Below are positions 11,559-23,760 of a DNA stretch of 64,000 bases, piece by piece; within the stretch, counting starts at the first letter, position 1; every line of letters starts with the position of its first letter. The stretch lies in assembly GCA_019915015.1 (NCBI GenBank), contig JAHBBC010000013.1, positions 1,302,001-1,366,000 of the forward strand, read 5' to 3'. Source of the stretch: Auriscalpium vulgare. Lineage: Eukaryota; Basidiomycota; Agaricomycetes; Russulales; Auriscalpiaceae. The notes below the pieces were generated by a model, which saw only the letters and a list, made by a program, of their open reading frames with translations, was not told the DNA's origin and searched no databases. The position numbers and the translations under genes are program-made.

Positions 11559-12815
11559 TTCCCACGCTTGATGCCCACGCGGCGTGCAGCGCACGGTGCA
11601 GTGCTCATCCCTCATCTCTTCTGTCAACCGACAACCGTCCTCACTGTCCCTCCTCCTCTGTCTTCTCTTTTGGGTCATCCGCGGTGCGCATATCGCTTTT
11701 TCTGCTGCTCATTGTCCATTAGACTGTCCACCTTCTTGTTAGATCGCAATCGTTTATCAAGATCAAGACCTCACCTTAACATCGACGACATGTCGTCCTC
11801 CTCCACTGACGAACACGTTCGCGTCCAGACTGCGACCACGCTTGACTTGCTGTCCGCGTGCTAGCATACGGATGCCCGTGGCTCGTTCTCTACGTGTCAA
11901 GAATATCGTCAAGGCCTCACGCACCTCCCGCGTTCAAGATTCATCCATCTTCACCAAATTTCTCCCTCATTTCCCCCCTTCCTCGCCCCTTCTTCGATAC
12001 CTGCTGCCGTGTTCGTGTCCCGGATGCGATCGCGCTCGACTTGTTGTCTGCGCGTTAGCTTACGGATGCCCACGTCTTGTTCTCTGTGGGAATTCATTCC
12101 ATCAAGGCCCCTCGGATCTCTGAATTCGACGTGCCTCACTTACGGTTGGGAACGGATGGTCGGGGAAAGGCTGTGGCGACTAGCGTGCATGCCGGTGCGC
12201 CCGGATGACACGTCTTGAAGGCGCGTATTGAGTTTACTTGTGATCTTTTTGCCTGACTTGATCTCGGTGTGCGTACGTCGCCACTCCGTTCAGCTCTTCA
12301 CTTGTGTTGTTCCACGTATTACAATGATACGCATGCTTTCACCCACCTATCCAGGCATGTTACACCGCCAATAGGTGTCTTGGTGCGAGGGTTTTTGACA
12401 TTGTCCCAGGTGTCCTGTATTGAGCTCACTTTTGTACAGGAGACTACATCCTCATGTCAACGTCGACAAGTCATAACATTCCTTAGGCCTCGTGAGTCAC
12501 TTTTAGTCTCCTCGTGTGCAGATTCTCATCGTCCTCACCAGCGACGATGACGTCAGTCCGGTCACTTACGCCGTGGTTAGTGACCGGAATGACGTCATTT
12601 TCTCCTCTTCCTTCTTACGCGTTGGCCCCCTTTTTCGTGCTGCTATCTTGACTGGTTAGCTTCTAAAAGGCACTGAAATATACATTTATCTTACCTTTGC
12701 AACGCAGCGATGGCAATTGCGTGTGCGTCCTCAGTGTCAGAGGGTAAAGAACAAGCGAAGGTTCCCGCCCGTGCGATGCTTTTTCATTGTCCGGGTATTC
12801 CATCATCCGTCGGCA
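11559..12815 (+). repeat. 1.2-kb direct repeat, copy A
   Basis: This segment is co-linear with 15653-16790 at clearly reduced identity (many substitutions and small indels). The best-conserved part is 11559-11900 against 15655-16010. Inside each copy a sub-repeat built on TTAGCTTACGGATGCCC-type sequence occurs twice (here about 11846-11900 and 12036-12090). A short palindrome at 12547-12598 is shared at the same relative position. No coding capacity is recognised. The pair may be old terminal repeats or a segmental duplication; no 5'-TG..CA-3' ends or target duplication were found. Confidence 0.75.
12547..12598. repeat. Palindromic hairpin element, copy 1
   Basis: A 52-base inverted repeat with 22-base arms starts ATGACGTCAGTCCGGTCACT and ends with its near-complement; the loop is 8 bases. 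Related elements occur at 16514-16565 and 58697-58748, and more distant ones at 59148-59202 and possibly 59902-59952. Confidence 0.8.
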
Positions 12816-12849
12816 CTATCTCGGAATTCATCAGTAGGGCTGGGCCCTT

Positions 12850-14300
12850 TTGGTTTCACCTCCGAGGACGACCGGTCTCCGCACCAATCTCGCCGTACGA
12901 CGAGTCCCCCAGCCCGCAGCAGCAGCTCCCGCAGTAGCAGACGAGTGCGTGCACGCCTCATATGCCGGCCCCGGCACATTCCACGCGTACCCTCCGGCGT
13001 CTTCGGGTGTCCCGCAGTCGCGCTCGTCCGAGCTGGGTGATGCGCTGAAGGAACCCGTCCGCATGCGGGCTGCGACGTCCAGCGTGCGAAACGAGGAGCG
13101 TAGAGCCATGTCGATGGAGGGGCCGCGCAGCCGCGACAGGACGGGGTCCCCGCCGATGGGCCATCTGCCCTTCCCCAATGAGGACGACTTCGATGTCAAG
13201 GAGCGGACGCCCACCGGTGTCGAATCACACCCGCAACCACCAACGCAGCGCGTGCAGTCTCAGCCGCAGGCATCGTCGCCCCCCGCCCCGTCGCTGCAGC
13301 GCTTCCTGCCCATTCAGCGTGCCGAACCGCGGGCGGGCCAGCAGCAGCATCGGCACCAGGCATTCCACCTCGTGCAAGACCTGGCGGCTTACCCTGAGTC
13401 CTACACACTGCGCAAAGTGAGTCATCGGCGCTGGTCTCATATCAGTGACTAAATGCTCTCTTATTTGCCCTGCAGCCGCGACCGACACCGCTTGCGATCC
13501 CGTCGCGCTCGTCGACGCACTCGCAATCATTCTCGTCCCCCATTGTTGCACACGTCGTCGTCAAATTCGTTCTCCTCGTCGCCCGCCCCATCCAGCCCGC
13601 ACCTGCACGCACACCCCCACTCGCACCCCGCCGCTTCGTCCAGGTCCGCCGGGGCGTCGTCCTCGACCAAGCCTGAGCGCCGCGCCACCCCGCCGCAGCA
13701 GACGTCGACCTCGACACTGCACCACGTGTCCAAAGCGCCTAGCGCTGCTGTGCCCTTCTTCCACCATCGATGCCGCGCTGCGCAGGGTGCGCAGCTCCTG
13801 AATGACGTCAAGCGTCCTCTGGAAGGCGGTGGAACGCGGTGGGAAGGGAGGAAGGGAGGATGTCGCGGATGCCCGTGCGCGCGCGTTGTGGCGGCGCGGA
13901 CGACGCTGCGCGCATGTTCCACGACTTGCTGGATGCATGCGCGCGATGTCTGCGTACAGCTGGACGTCGCCGCACGCGGCCAGTATCGCGGTGGACGTCA
14001 CCCGAGGACTTCACACCCGCCGCGCGGCGGTCCCGCGGCGCTGTAATCGTCTGTGGACGGTGCGGCGGCGGACGCCATGGTTGCGTGTGCGGCCGTGGCG
14101 GCGCGAACGAGAGCAATTGAGCGACGGCGCGCGGCTGCTCGACGAGGGAAGGAGGGAAGATGGGATGCGCGGGAGGGAGGCGCGGGACGCGGGGAGGAGG
14201 CGCGACGGGCGACGGACTCGCCGCGGGGCCAGACGAGGCGGCGGTGTCGGAGGCGGGTCGCGCGCGTAGAGACTGTAAGTAGTCGACTGACCCATGCGAT
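12850..14300 (+). pseudogene. Degenerate Pro/Ser/His-rich coding remnant
   Basis: The stretch 12850-13417 is open and has coding character (DFDVKERTPTGVESHPQP). A plausible 59-base intron GTGAGT..TGCAG ends at 13475, and a Ser/Pro/His-rich stretch (SSPHLHAHPHSHPAASS) follows. Around 13795 the sense appears to jump frame (DAALRRVR to QLLNDVKRPLE), and again near 13890 (ADDAARMFHDLLDACA). This patchwork suggests a gene broken by several indels. I do not recognise the family. It may have been the 5' neighbour of the kinase fragment that follows. Confidence 0.4.
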
Positions 14301-14428
14301 CAATCGAGTTTGCAGTGTGCGGGACGGGCAGTCACGGGGCTTGCAGATCAGCTGGTAGATAGCGCGTAGCGAGTCACAGCATTGCAGACCACACAAACTC
14401 GACCGCCAACCTCGTCCGCGTCCACTAG

Positions 14429-15305
14429 CGCGTCGGCAAGAAGATCGGCGAGGGCTCGTTCGGTGTCATCTTCGAAGGTGCGCCCGCCCTCCAGCGGCCT
14501 GTGCACAGTGCGGTGAAGTGTGGCTCACGTCCTGCCCATTGTAGGCACCAACCTGCTCAACTTGCAAGCTGTGGCAATCAAGTTTGTCCATATTTCTGTC
14601 CTGCCCTGCTCGGTGTTTGACCACTGCTCACGCGTCCCCATTTTTTGCCCTCATCCCACCCCACCGCCTTTCGTGTCGGCCCCCCATAGGAGCCCCGGAA
14701 AGCCGAAGCACCCCAGCTGCATGACGAGTGCCGCTCGTACCGCATACTCGCCGGATGCGGTACGTCACTTTGTGCCATTTCCAGCCTCAGCATCTGACCC
14801 GTGCCCGTGCGCGCCAGCCGGCATCCCGCAAATCTACCACTTTGGGCAGGAGGGCCTGCACAACATCCTCGTCATCGACCTGCTTGGCCCGAGTCTGGAG
14901 GACGTGTTCGACATGTGCGGCCGCAAGTTCTCCATAAAGACGGTGTGCATGGCTGCCCGGCAGATGGTGCGTATGGTGGCGTGTTTCGGAGGCTGTCTGA
15001 TGCTGACCCCGGCGTGCGCACCTTTCGCGCGTACAGACCATCCAAGAGAAGAACCTCATCTATCGCGACATCAAGCACGACAACTTCATCATCGGCCACC
15101 CCGGGACGAAGAACGCTAACGGTTCGCATGCTCTTTTCGTCTCTCTACCCCGCCCGCTCATCGAATCTCTGCGCCAGTTGTTCACGTCGTTGACTTTGGC
15201 ATGGCAAAGCAGTACCGCGACCCCAAGACAAAGCAGCACATTCCGTATCGGGAGCGCAAGAGCCTGAGCGGAACAGCACGGTACATGAGCATCAACACCC
15301 ATCCG
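14429..15305 (+). pseudogene. Casein kinase I fragment, truncated in the kinase domain
   Basis: Six exon-like pieces with GT..AG borders (about 14429-14477, 14545-14585, 14690-14759, 14818-14966, 15037-15120, 15177-15305) encode the N-lobe and catalytic core of casein kinase I: VGKKIGEGSFGVIFEG (glycine loop), AVAIKF (VAIK lysine), [26 protein letters not shown] (catalytic loop, His where CK1 has Pro), [16 protein letters not shown] and [17 protein letters not shown]. After INTH the homology stops abruptly and the whole C-lobe is missing. A TAG at 14426-14428 stands where CK1 usually has Tyr before RVGKK. The five or so residues normally between QM and TIQEKNL are also absent. It cannot encode an active kinase. 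Confidence 0.85.
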
Positions 15306-15652
15306 CAAGAAGCCTGCGCTGGCGCATACTCATATTTTGCGCGCCTTGAGTTCCGTCTTGCTTGCTGAAACCTGGGCGTGGTTGCGGGAGGCAGAAGGCC
15401 TCTGACTTGTCGCCGAGTCGTCGGCGTGGCCCGTATGCGATCCTCAGGTATGATTTCTTTGGCACCTGTTCGGCATCATTGAGGCAAAATGTCAGAGGTC
15501 TCGCTCAAACCCTTGACCCTAGGGAGACGCGAATGCGGCTGCCCTCCATTCAGCGCCGCGGTGCTCGGCGCTGGGACGCGATCACGAACAGCACGATATC
15601 CGGGTGAGTGCACCCCCGAATAATCAATTCTTACTATTGCTCATCATATTGT
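15306..15652. other. Junction region, no gene recognised
   Basis: The sequence after the kinase break shows no continuation of the kinase and no other domain. It bridges to direct-repeat copy B. Confidence 0.4.
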
Positions 15653-16790
15653 CAAGTTTCCCACGCTCGATGCCCACGCGGCGTGCGCGTGGTGCAGTCC
15701 TCATCCCTCATCTCCTCTGTCCACCGACAACCGTCCTCGCTGTCCCTCCTCCTCTGTCTTCTCTTTTGGCTCATCCGTGGTGCGCATGTCGCTTTTGCTG
15801 CTGTTTCTTTTGCTCATTGTCCATTAATCTGTCCACCTTCTTGTTAGATCGCAATCATTATCAAGATCAAGACCTGACTTCAACATCCACGACATGTCGT
15901 CCTCCACCACTGACGAACACGTTCGCGTCCAGACTGCGACCACGCTTGACTTGCTGTCCGCGTGCTAGCATACGGATGCCCGTGGCTCGTTCTCTACGTG
16001 TCAAGCTTCCCTCAAATGTTCACGCACCTCCCGCGTTCAAGTCCATCTGTCTCCCCCGATATCTATGCCACCCCTCCCTCCGACAATCGTCCCGCCCCTC
16101 CTTCGTCCCCTGCGACCGTGTTCGCGTCCCGATGGCGACCGCTCTCGACTTGCGTCTGTGCGTTAGCTTACGGATGCCCACGTGTTGTTCTCCGCATGCA
16201 AATACTCTGCCAAAGTCCTCCGTATCTCCCGCAGGCGATTCTGGCTGGATTGGGCCCGAAGAAGATATGTTTGAATGCTGACGAGGGAAGATTGGGGCGG
16301 ATATCGTGTATGCCAGTGCGCCTGGGTGCACATCGTGAAGGTGCGTATCGTGTTTCTGTATTGCGCTCACTTTGCCGCCGCAGGACGTATCACCTCGGTG
16401 GCAAATCAATGTCGAAGCCTACAAGTACGAGTACTGTCGTTATTCTTTGTCCTTGTGAGTTTCTCTCTGGTTCCTCATGCGCATGTACTCCTTGTCCTCA
16501 CCAGCAGTGCAGAGTGACGTCAGTCCGGTCACTTAAGCCATAGTAAGTGACCGGAATGATGTCATACTCATTTAGGGTGCCTATATGTCGCCCGTCTTTT
16601 GCGTGCCGCTACCTCGTCTGGTTAGCTTTCAAATTCGGATATTTACGCATTACATTTATCTTACCTTTGCAATGCAGCGACGCGATTTGCGCGCGATCCT
16701 CTGTGTCAGAGGGAAAAGAACAAGCGAAAATCCATGGCTGCGCAATGCATTTTCAGCGTAGGGCTATTCCATGATCCGTCGGCAACACAT
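15653..16790 (+). repeat. 1.2-kb direct repeat, copy B
   Basis: Partner of 11559-12815 in the same orientation. The sub-repeat occurs at about 15948-16000 and 16146-16200, and the palindrome at 16514-16565. The two copies bracket roughly 2.8 kb holding the degenerate coding remnant and the kinase fragment. Confidence 0.75.
16514..16565. repeat. Palindromic hairpin element, copy 2
   Basis: Arms of about 22 bases (GTGACGTCAGTCCGGTCACT and near-complement). It lies at the equivalent position to copy 1 inside the repeat, so it was probably copied along with the repeat rather than inserted independently. Confidence 0.75.
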
Positions 16791-16828
16791 GTGGATCATT
16801 TCTTTGTCATTTGTGCCTGCTTACTATC

Positions 16829-17516
16829 ACACATTGCATCAACAGGGCGAGTCACACGCTCCGTTCTGTGGCGGAGTCCAGGGAATGGTGTCCTGGGTAT
16901 CTCGCACGAGTCGCAGGTCCATGGCAATATTCTGTTCGCTGAGCCAATTCCAGATCAGCGCTCGGCATCATGGCGTGCGTCTCGCCTCCTCTTTTCTGCT
17001 CCTCGCGCAACTCACACCCCCGCAGATGGAAGAATAAATCCTGGGATGCGAGTTTCCAGGCCAACCATGTGCGTGCCCTTTCTGGCTGTCTCCCACCTCC
17101 ATTTACTAACGCCATCCACAGGCTCTATATATCGCGGACGGCACCGTGCAGGTGGCGCTCAGCTTCTTCATGGTCGGCGCGCTGGTGCATCTGCTGAACC
17201 TCCACCGCAACGAGTTCGCGCGCAGAGAAAACATCATCGCCCGGCTCACCATGTTCTTCATCACCCGCGAATTCGCATTAGCGTGCGTGCGCATGCTGGC
17301 TATCTTACCCCGTCATCTAAGTCCCTTCGCAGGCTCACGCAACTCGTCGTTTTCATCGTCGTGCGTGCCGTCCCTACCCGAGTCCCGTTCAACGCTCACC
17401 CGTTTGCCAGCCCCTCGCCGCGCCAGCGCCTCGTCCGAGTCCGGCGCTGGTACGCGGGTCCTGCGGCTTTTGGACATGTTCAATAAGCTTTTGCGTCGCC
17501 GCTGACGCTGCTGCAT
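16829..17516 (+). pseudogene. Remnant of a DUF6534-like membrane protein
   Basis: The piece 17124-17281 reads ADGTVQVALSFFMVGALV then RRENIIARLTMFFITRE, and after a probable intron ending at 17331 continues LTQLVVFIVVRAV. The order (Asp-containing helix, FxRxxxIIxRL, helix) resembles the C-terminal membrane segments of the fungal DUF6534 family of multi-span proteins of unknown function. Upstream exon-like pieces are interrupted by stops, and the final part is shifted between two frames. The assignment rests on recalled pattern only. It looks non-functional. Confidence 0.4.
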
Positions 17517-18912
17517 GGTACGTCGCCATCGCGCCGAGGCCGTATACCGTTTTTGCTCACGTCTTTCGTGCGCAGTGCTCGCCTTCTTTTTGATTCCTCC
17601 TGGCGTTCGGATTTCCACACCATAGGTGGAGTCCGAGTGTCTGCTCTTGTGCGTCACTGACTGGCTTTGTGAAGATAAGTTACTAACATGTTCCCGCTTG
17701 CTCGATCTTACAAAGATGATCTTTCTTCACGACATCAAGAGCATGTGATTGGTGTTATTGACGATCCAGGAGGATAATCGGTGCGACTCAAGGTCAGCGG
17801 AGGCAAGATCGCCGATGTGCACGGTGCGTAGTCTTGCCAAACGTCTCTCCTTCGTTCCCTGACATGCGGCTAGAGATTGATACCAGGACCGCACAGCCCA
17901 CATTCTCGACGCCCCGCCGCCTGCCGCGACGACTTCAACGCCGCGCACGCAATCTTTCCTAACACGGACCAAGTTCGCAACCCCACCTTTCTCTCATGCC
18001 GATGATCCAATGTCCGAAGCGGCTCGAACATGCCATCATGTTTTCCTGCCTGCTCATCTGCCTTGGACGACTTCTCCTGCGCCTGGCGACGCTATCACTC
18101 GACACCGACACCGTGCACGGCCTCGTTCGAATGGCAGCACACAGTGGAGGAGCGCTTCAGTGCGCCATATAGGCTTGAAGAAGCAGGCAAGGTCACGCGG
18201 CCACGTTCTTCAGCTGGACATCACAGGGCCGCCGCGCATTCTTGCCAGAGGCGCCGAGCATTCCAAGCGCGGTCTAGAGGACACTAGTCGTAGTGTTAGT
18301 GTCCCGCGCTCTCATCATCACTGTGCGGGCTGCTGATGCAAGGCGCCGTCTCATCAGGGCGTGCGTCGCATCAGACCCAATGTGATGCGCCCGTTGTCAT
18401 GGCTAGGCACAGCTCGGCCTTTCTTTAATTTGCCTATCTTTTAACGGGCATTGGTATCCCTTGTCCCGCAGTGTGTGTGTATGGAAGTATCTGTAGAAAG
18501 CGTCAAAACTACGTATGTCAGGCAAGTTGTTTTCTCAATTGACGTTGTGATTGCTGTATTCACAATCAGCTCTATGCCTGTGTTCAAGCGTGAAGGTCGG
18601 CGGGTTTAGCGATCACCCGCGAGCTCGGCACTGCATAAGCCTACCGCGAGCACTAAATGCCGATAAGACACCGATGAGGTCTCGGCCAGGCAACTTCTAT
18701 TGTGTCGCGGCTAATTGTTGTTACGCTAAGGTCATGCAGAATGTCGATCTTGTACATTTTGATCTAGTGCCTGTAAGAGAAGACATTCCGCCCAGCTGGA
18801 TGGCTTTCATAAGGCTGTGTCTATCCCGTTTCGCTTTCGTGCCTTGAGGCTCCTAATCATTTCCTGTGCCTTGTCCTCATCCCACACCTCAGCCCCCTCT
18901 CACGCAGACGAC
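17517..18912. other. Intergenic, nothing recognised
   Basis: Only short unsupported ORFs. Earlier exons of the oxygenase gene could lie here; a polypyrimidine tract ending CTCACGCAG at 18907 could be an intron acceptor. I cannot define an upstream exon. Confidence 0.35.
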
Positions 18913-21900
18913 ATGCATTTGCACAGCGCCCTTTCCATGGAGACCTTTCCACTCACAGGCAGAGATCCTCGACTGCCTGCTTTGCTGCTCGTGGAAGGCG
19001 AACATCCTCAACGCAGCGACCCACGTCTGTCAGGATATGTAGGGGAAGTCGGCCGAACCTTCGTATACCTGCAAGACATTTCAGAATCCGCCATGAAGAA
19101 AGAGTTGGAGTACACGCGCAATCTTCAAATCCCGAAGACTTTTGCAGGTGCGATAGTCACTTACGCGCGTGTGCGGCTGCTTGCACATTCTCACCCGCGG
19201 TCGTCAGGGCTCTTGGAATTACAACCGGGCGATGCAATCTTTGCACGTGCACTAGATGGATGTCCTTGCGGGTGCGAGGATATCATTCAAGCGCTTCTTG
19301 TTGCCGAGTATGTCATTGTCCTTCGTCGCATTTTCCTCAGTTCTGACTGAGCATCAGACATCTCCTTCGTATGCTGCCCAACGGCGACATCCTCTGCAAC
19401 AATATGGACGCTGCGAGACAGCGCGTCCTTGGTCCCGCTGCAGATCGTACTCTGTCTAAATCCACGCGTAACGCCGACACCGGCAAGCCTGAGGGGGGAA
19501 CTGCGTTTGAGCGTTCGAGCAACGCTCATCCTGTTCGAGGGGCTAGGGCCTACAACCTTGGTTTGGGATACGAACGCCCTACACAACTCTTGGCGCCATC
19601 TGCGGGAAACAAAGGCTCGCCTGAACAGGGCTGGACGGATGGGCTGGCGATGCGCGCGCAGATACAGAAGGTCTGTCTGCTGCGTTGTTCGAATATTTGA
19701 ACTACAACCTAACTTTCATATCTCCAGGCCGCAATGGCGCTCGCCACAGCTGGGTATTCCTTCCTGCCCCCTGCCCACTGTGCGGCCATGCGAACACAGG
19801 CAGAACTTGTCAATGCGCCTTCTATTGGTGTCGATGAAAATAAGTATTTCTTCAATTCGCAACTCAACGTATCGCCGAGCGTCCCCGCTCTTGACCGTGA
19901 GTTTCCTCGTTGCGATAGTCATAATTAATTAGTGCTCCTTTGTTGTTATCGTCATAATAATCAGCGCTGACTTCACGTGAAGGAAACACGGACTTGTCTT
20001 ACGCCTTGGGCTTCTTTGGCTTGGTCCATCGCGATCGGCAAGACCCCATTCCAGGACTTACTGGTATGGTGTCTTGGCCTGACCTGCCGCCTGGGTACGA
20101 TCCGGGTACTTTTCACCTTGTCGAGCTTGGTGTCTTCGTCCGGTTGGACGGTCTGCGTCTGATGTACTTCAATGGCTTGCGTCGTCACGGTGGAACGCCG
20201 CCACGTGCCCCTGAAGGTCAGGAGGTTCAGAACTGGGCCTACCGCATTGTCGTCGTCTGCTATCCCCCAAGTGTTGTCCTTGAAAACCATGGCGTCACCG
20301 CTCTTGCGACGCTCCGCTCCGCAGACACCAATACCGGCAACGAATCGCAGGCGAAGGCACACGGGATGTTAACTTTGGACATGAATGTGAAAAACAAGTA
20401 ACTATGCGTCTTGCTCATTGTTCACCGGTCTTTCGCTGACATCTTCCGCAGTCCCGAGGACCGCCAAAACCAAGCATGGTCGCGTCATGCCACATTTGCC
20501 GCAGACGGGCACGTTATCATGGAGGAGCCTGCATTACTGCGCTTCCATGCTCGATCTCTCTACCTCCTGTCAGTATATGTTCTTGCACAGCTGCCGCCAC
20601 ATATCAAGGTCAGTTGGAAGCTTTTTATGGACGTGAAAACATCTTTCACCGTTAACACTGCACACGTCAGGCCACAATTGATGTCGACAAGTTCATGGCG
20701 TCTTTTAGTATCAAATCTTCCGACAGTGAATATGTTGCGCCGTCGTGGCTACTCGCGCCGGTGCTGAACGGTGACTATCGAGTGTACTCCATGAGTTTCA
20801 GTCTCTAACATGTGAATACAGACTTTGCGGATGCGCATGCTGTAGCTCGGCGTGCCGCAGCTGATGCATGGAAGATTTACTGGGCCAAATGCGCAGCATT
20901 CATTCCCTACTTCTATGACACGACAGCCCACATCAAATCCCTCCAAATTAATTCTAATCCTTCTCCGCCTTCTGGGCCTACTGGCGGACGCCCTCCGGCT
21001 TATGCTTACAAGTCTGGTACGCCGTCTACCTTTCGCATCATTTTTTTTCCTGATCCTGGCCACAGATACGACTGCGCCAGAGGACTATGACGTACCTGAA
21101 GAGGAAGAAGTAGAAGAAAACACCAACTCAGTAAGCGCGGAAGTTGGCGCTGACGGTACGCTGGCCTTTTTGCATTGCCTCACTTTGGGTTGACATGTTT
21201 TGAACTAGGTGAAGTCGACACGAGCACTATGGGCATTATGCGGTCTACAGACAAACAAAAAATGTCGAATGCGCTCACTAAGTCCTCGGCGGCAACATCG
21301 GCATCCCTGCACAACGCCAGCGGAAAGCGCAAACGTCTGACCGAAGAAGACCAGTTTGAGACCACGCGTGAAGATCGCAGACAAGCAGCTCAAGATCGAA
21401 TGCCCGCCATTCCGGATGAAGGTATGTCTGTATTTCTGTCACACAGTGCCTTTATCAATCGCATCGCTAGACATGGTGAAAGACTACAAGGAGCGCTTGC
21501 AGTCTCTGTCCTCGTTTATTTCGGCGTCTGCTATCCCATCCGACTCTGTTGTTCCCAACCAGTGCATGGTCCAGCCGTGGGCGATCCCGCACAATATCAC
21601 CAGGAACGAAATCGTCAATATGAACACTTCACAGCCGATCGTGCACGGTATGTCCGCCTCAACCTGAGCTCTGACTGCGCTGACATTTTCCTCAGACGTG
21701 TCCGTCTTTTCGCTGCCTGTCATGGTGCGCGACACAGTCACCGTTGCTTCAACCCTTCAATGTGTCCGCTCCGCACAAGCCGAAGCAACTGTACATCAGG
21801 CTTCACATTTTCTGGCCAATGCTCAACAGCAAATAGCCTCCCGTCACTGGGCAACTCCCGACGTACTCCCTGCAGTCTCCGCCGCATGGAACGGATGGCA

Positions 21901-23731
21901 TATATTGTCGCGTCCGATATCTGTCAGTGACCTTGACGTGCGCCACATGAAGGCTATGCTGATGCAACATCACGCTGCTCTCTGGACGTGGCTGGAGTCT
22001 GTGTGCTACCACTGTTCTATCTCCATTTCAACAACACCCACGAACACGCTTCTCTGTCTTGCGCAGGACATCTCCACGTCCATCTTATTGCGTCGTCCTT
22101 GCATCCTCACCCCCGCGCTATATCACCCTTCATTCCCTGCCGATCCTTACACCCTGCCTTTTGTTCGCAGGCAGACCGATCCGCTGTCCAACAGTGCATT
22201 CACGCATCAACGCCATGTCTTCAATGGCATGATAAAAGTCCTTTCTATCTGGCTTGGCTTTCCACAAGAGCGCGCCAGCCGACCTCAGGCCTGGCTTATC
22301 TGCGCCATGCGCCTTCTTCTTGGTCCAGACGTGCTGTATACAGCGGCTGCTTTCGATCTTTATTGCGGCTTGGCCAGGAAAGTCCTTGACGTCTCTGTCA
22401 TCCCCACATCCATTTCACCCTCTGCGCTCGTACCTTTCCTTGCTAGCCTGATCGAAGAGCCGATCTTTTCCCCGGACTCACAGGAGGCCACCGCCATGCA
22501 TATCATCGCATCTTTGACACGCTCGTTTGCGTCTGGTTCTGCGCCCGCGTTGTCCCCTACCCAAGCCGCCTTTTTGTCTTCCGCCTCAGCCGGCCAAGTT
22601 ACGATTCATGCCACACACGGAGCTGGCGACCTTGTTGATGCCGGTTCGCCATCCACCAGTCAGGCTTCGGACGGCACTCATAGCATGCCTGGATCAATGC
22701 TCGCCGGTGGTGGTGGTGGAGACGGTTCGAACACTGGACACCTCCCTGCCAATGACACGGGCTCAAGTGACGACAACACTGTACCATCGTCATCCTCGCT
22801 GATCACCTCTTCCACTGCGACGCCTCCCATCCCGACGTCGTTACCAGCGAACCACAACGTTGCGCCGCGGCTTCAACGCGCCATCAATGTCTTGAAGATG
22901 ATGGAGTACTTCATCGACGGGCCGACACTTCACAAGGCGTCACTCGCGCCGCCTCCCATGACAGGCGTCTCCAAGAAGGACCGCGAGTTCCTCACATTTG
23001 TTGCTGAAGACCTAGACAAGTTCTTGCCCTTCCGTGAAAAGGCACCGAGCGTCAAGCGCGCGCGCACAAGTGATGGGCCGTATGCTCCAGCACACCTGCG
23101 AACCAGATCCGGCTTCTTCAGCGCGCTCGTGTTTCGGACGATCCTTTTTAGCTGCGGGTACCTGTTTGACCATCCGTTCATTTTCAATGGCCCACATAAA
23201 TTGGTGAACGACTTCAACACTATGACCACGAGCACACCCGCCACTCCGACCTCATATTTCTTCGACCCACGCTGTTATGGCGCAGCCATGCACAAACAGG
23301 TTTCCAATGTGAATAAGCTTTGGACCGCGACTGCTTCTCGAAACCCACTGTCCCCGACGTCGCCTCCACTACCCTTCCGTGCTTTCTACGCCCAAGTCAT
23401 CAAAAAGCCCGGGTTTTTCAACGTCGGTCCATTGATTGGATATCTGCTCACCGCGGACTATGTCCATGCTGGTGCTGTGGTAATGCCCTCGATCGACGAG
23501 ATGGGCACTATCATCGACGTGAACGGATTGGGCTCGCTTCGCGGACTGCAGTTACTGCACCTGTGTAATCGGAACCCTTCACGACAAGAAGTCTTGGTAG
23601 CATTCCGTCATTTCTTCACCGTGGTGTCCGACGGTCTCACAGCTGAACAGCGCTTGCATATGGGCTGGGATGTCATCACGGCAGAGCACTTTCTCTGCAA
23701 AATCAGTCGTCTTAAGAAGTTCATGTTCTGA
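18913..23731 (+). CDS. Large protein with probable 2OG/Fe(II) oxygenase core (TET/JBP-like) fused to an unknown C-terminal region
   Basis: Eleven exons (18913-19307, 19358-19670, 19728-19896, 19965-20397, 20452-20608, 20671-20770, 20822-21016, 21066-21155, 21209-21421, 21471-21647, 21696-23731) join through standard introns to exactly 1,426 codons without a stop. Exon 4 carries the double-stranded beta-helix pattern expected for iron/2-oxoglutarate dioxygenases: HRD (His314, Asp316), then LGVFVRLDGLRLMYFNGL, RRHGGTPPRAP (His367) and WAYRIVVVCYPP (Arg386). Fungal TET/JBP-like proteins of this look oxidise methylated DNA bases in the characterised cases; that activity is inferred here. Residues about 640-760 are acidic and basic linker, and the last 680 residues form an unrecognised region with Ser/Thr/Pro-rich stretches. 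It converges on a broken minus-strand gene 30 bases downstream. Confidence 0.65.
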
Positions 23732-23760
23732 TGTATTCGAACTTTATGTCACATTCTCTG

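Noticed and set aside
11559..16790. The two 1.2-kb repeats as LTRs of one retrotransposon
   Set aside because: No TG..CA ends, target duplication, primer site or polymerase sequence between them; the interior is kinase and other host-like remnants.
22640..22860. Possible extra intron in the large last exon of the oxygenase gene (Gly/Ser/Thr-rich stretch)
   Set aside because: The frame stays open and no strong donor-acceptor pair was evident, so it was kept as coding low-complexity linker.
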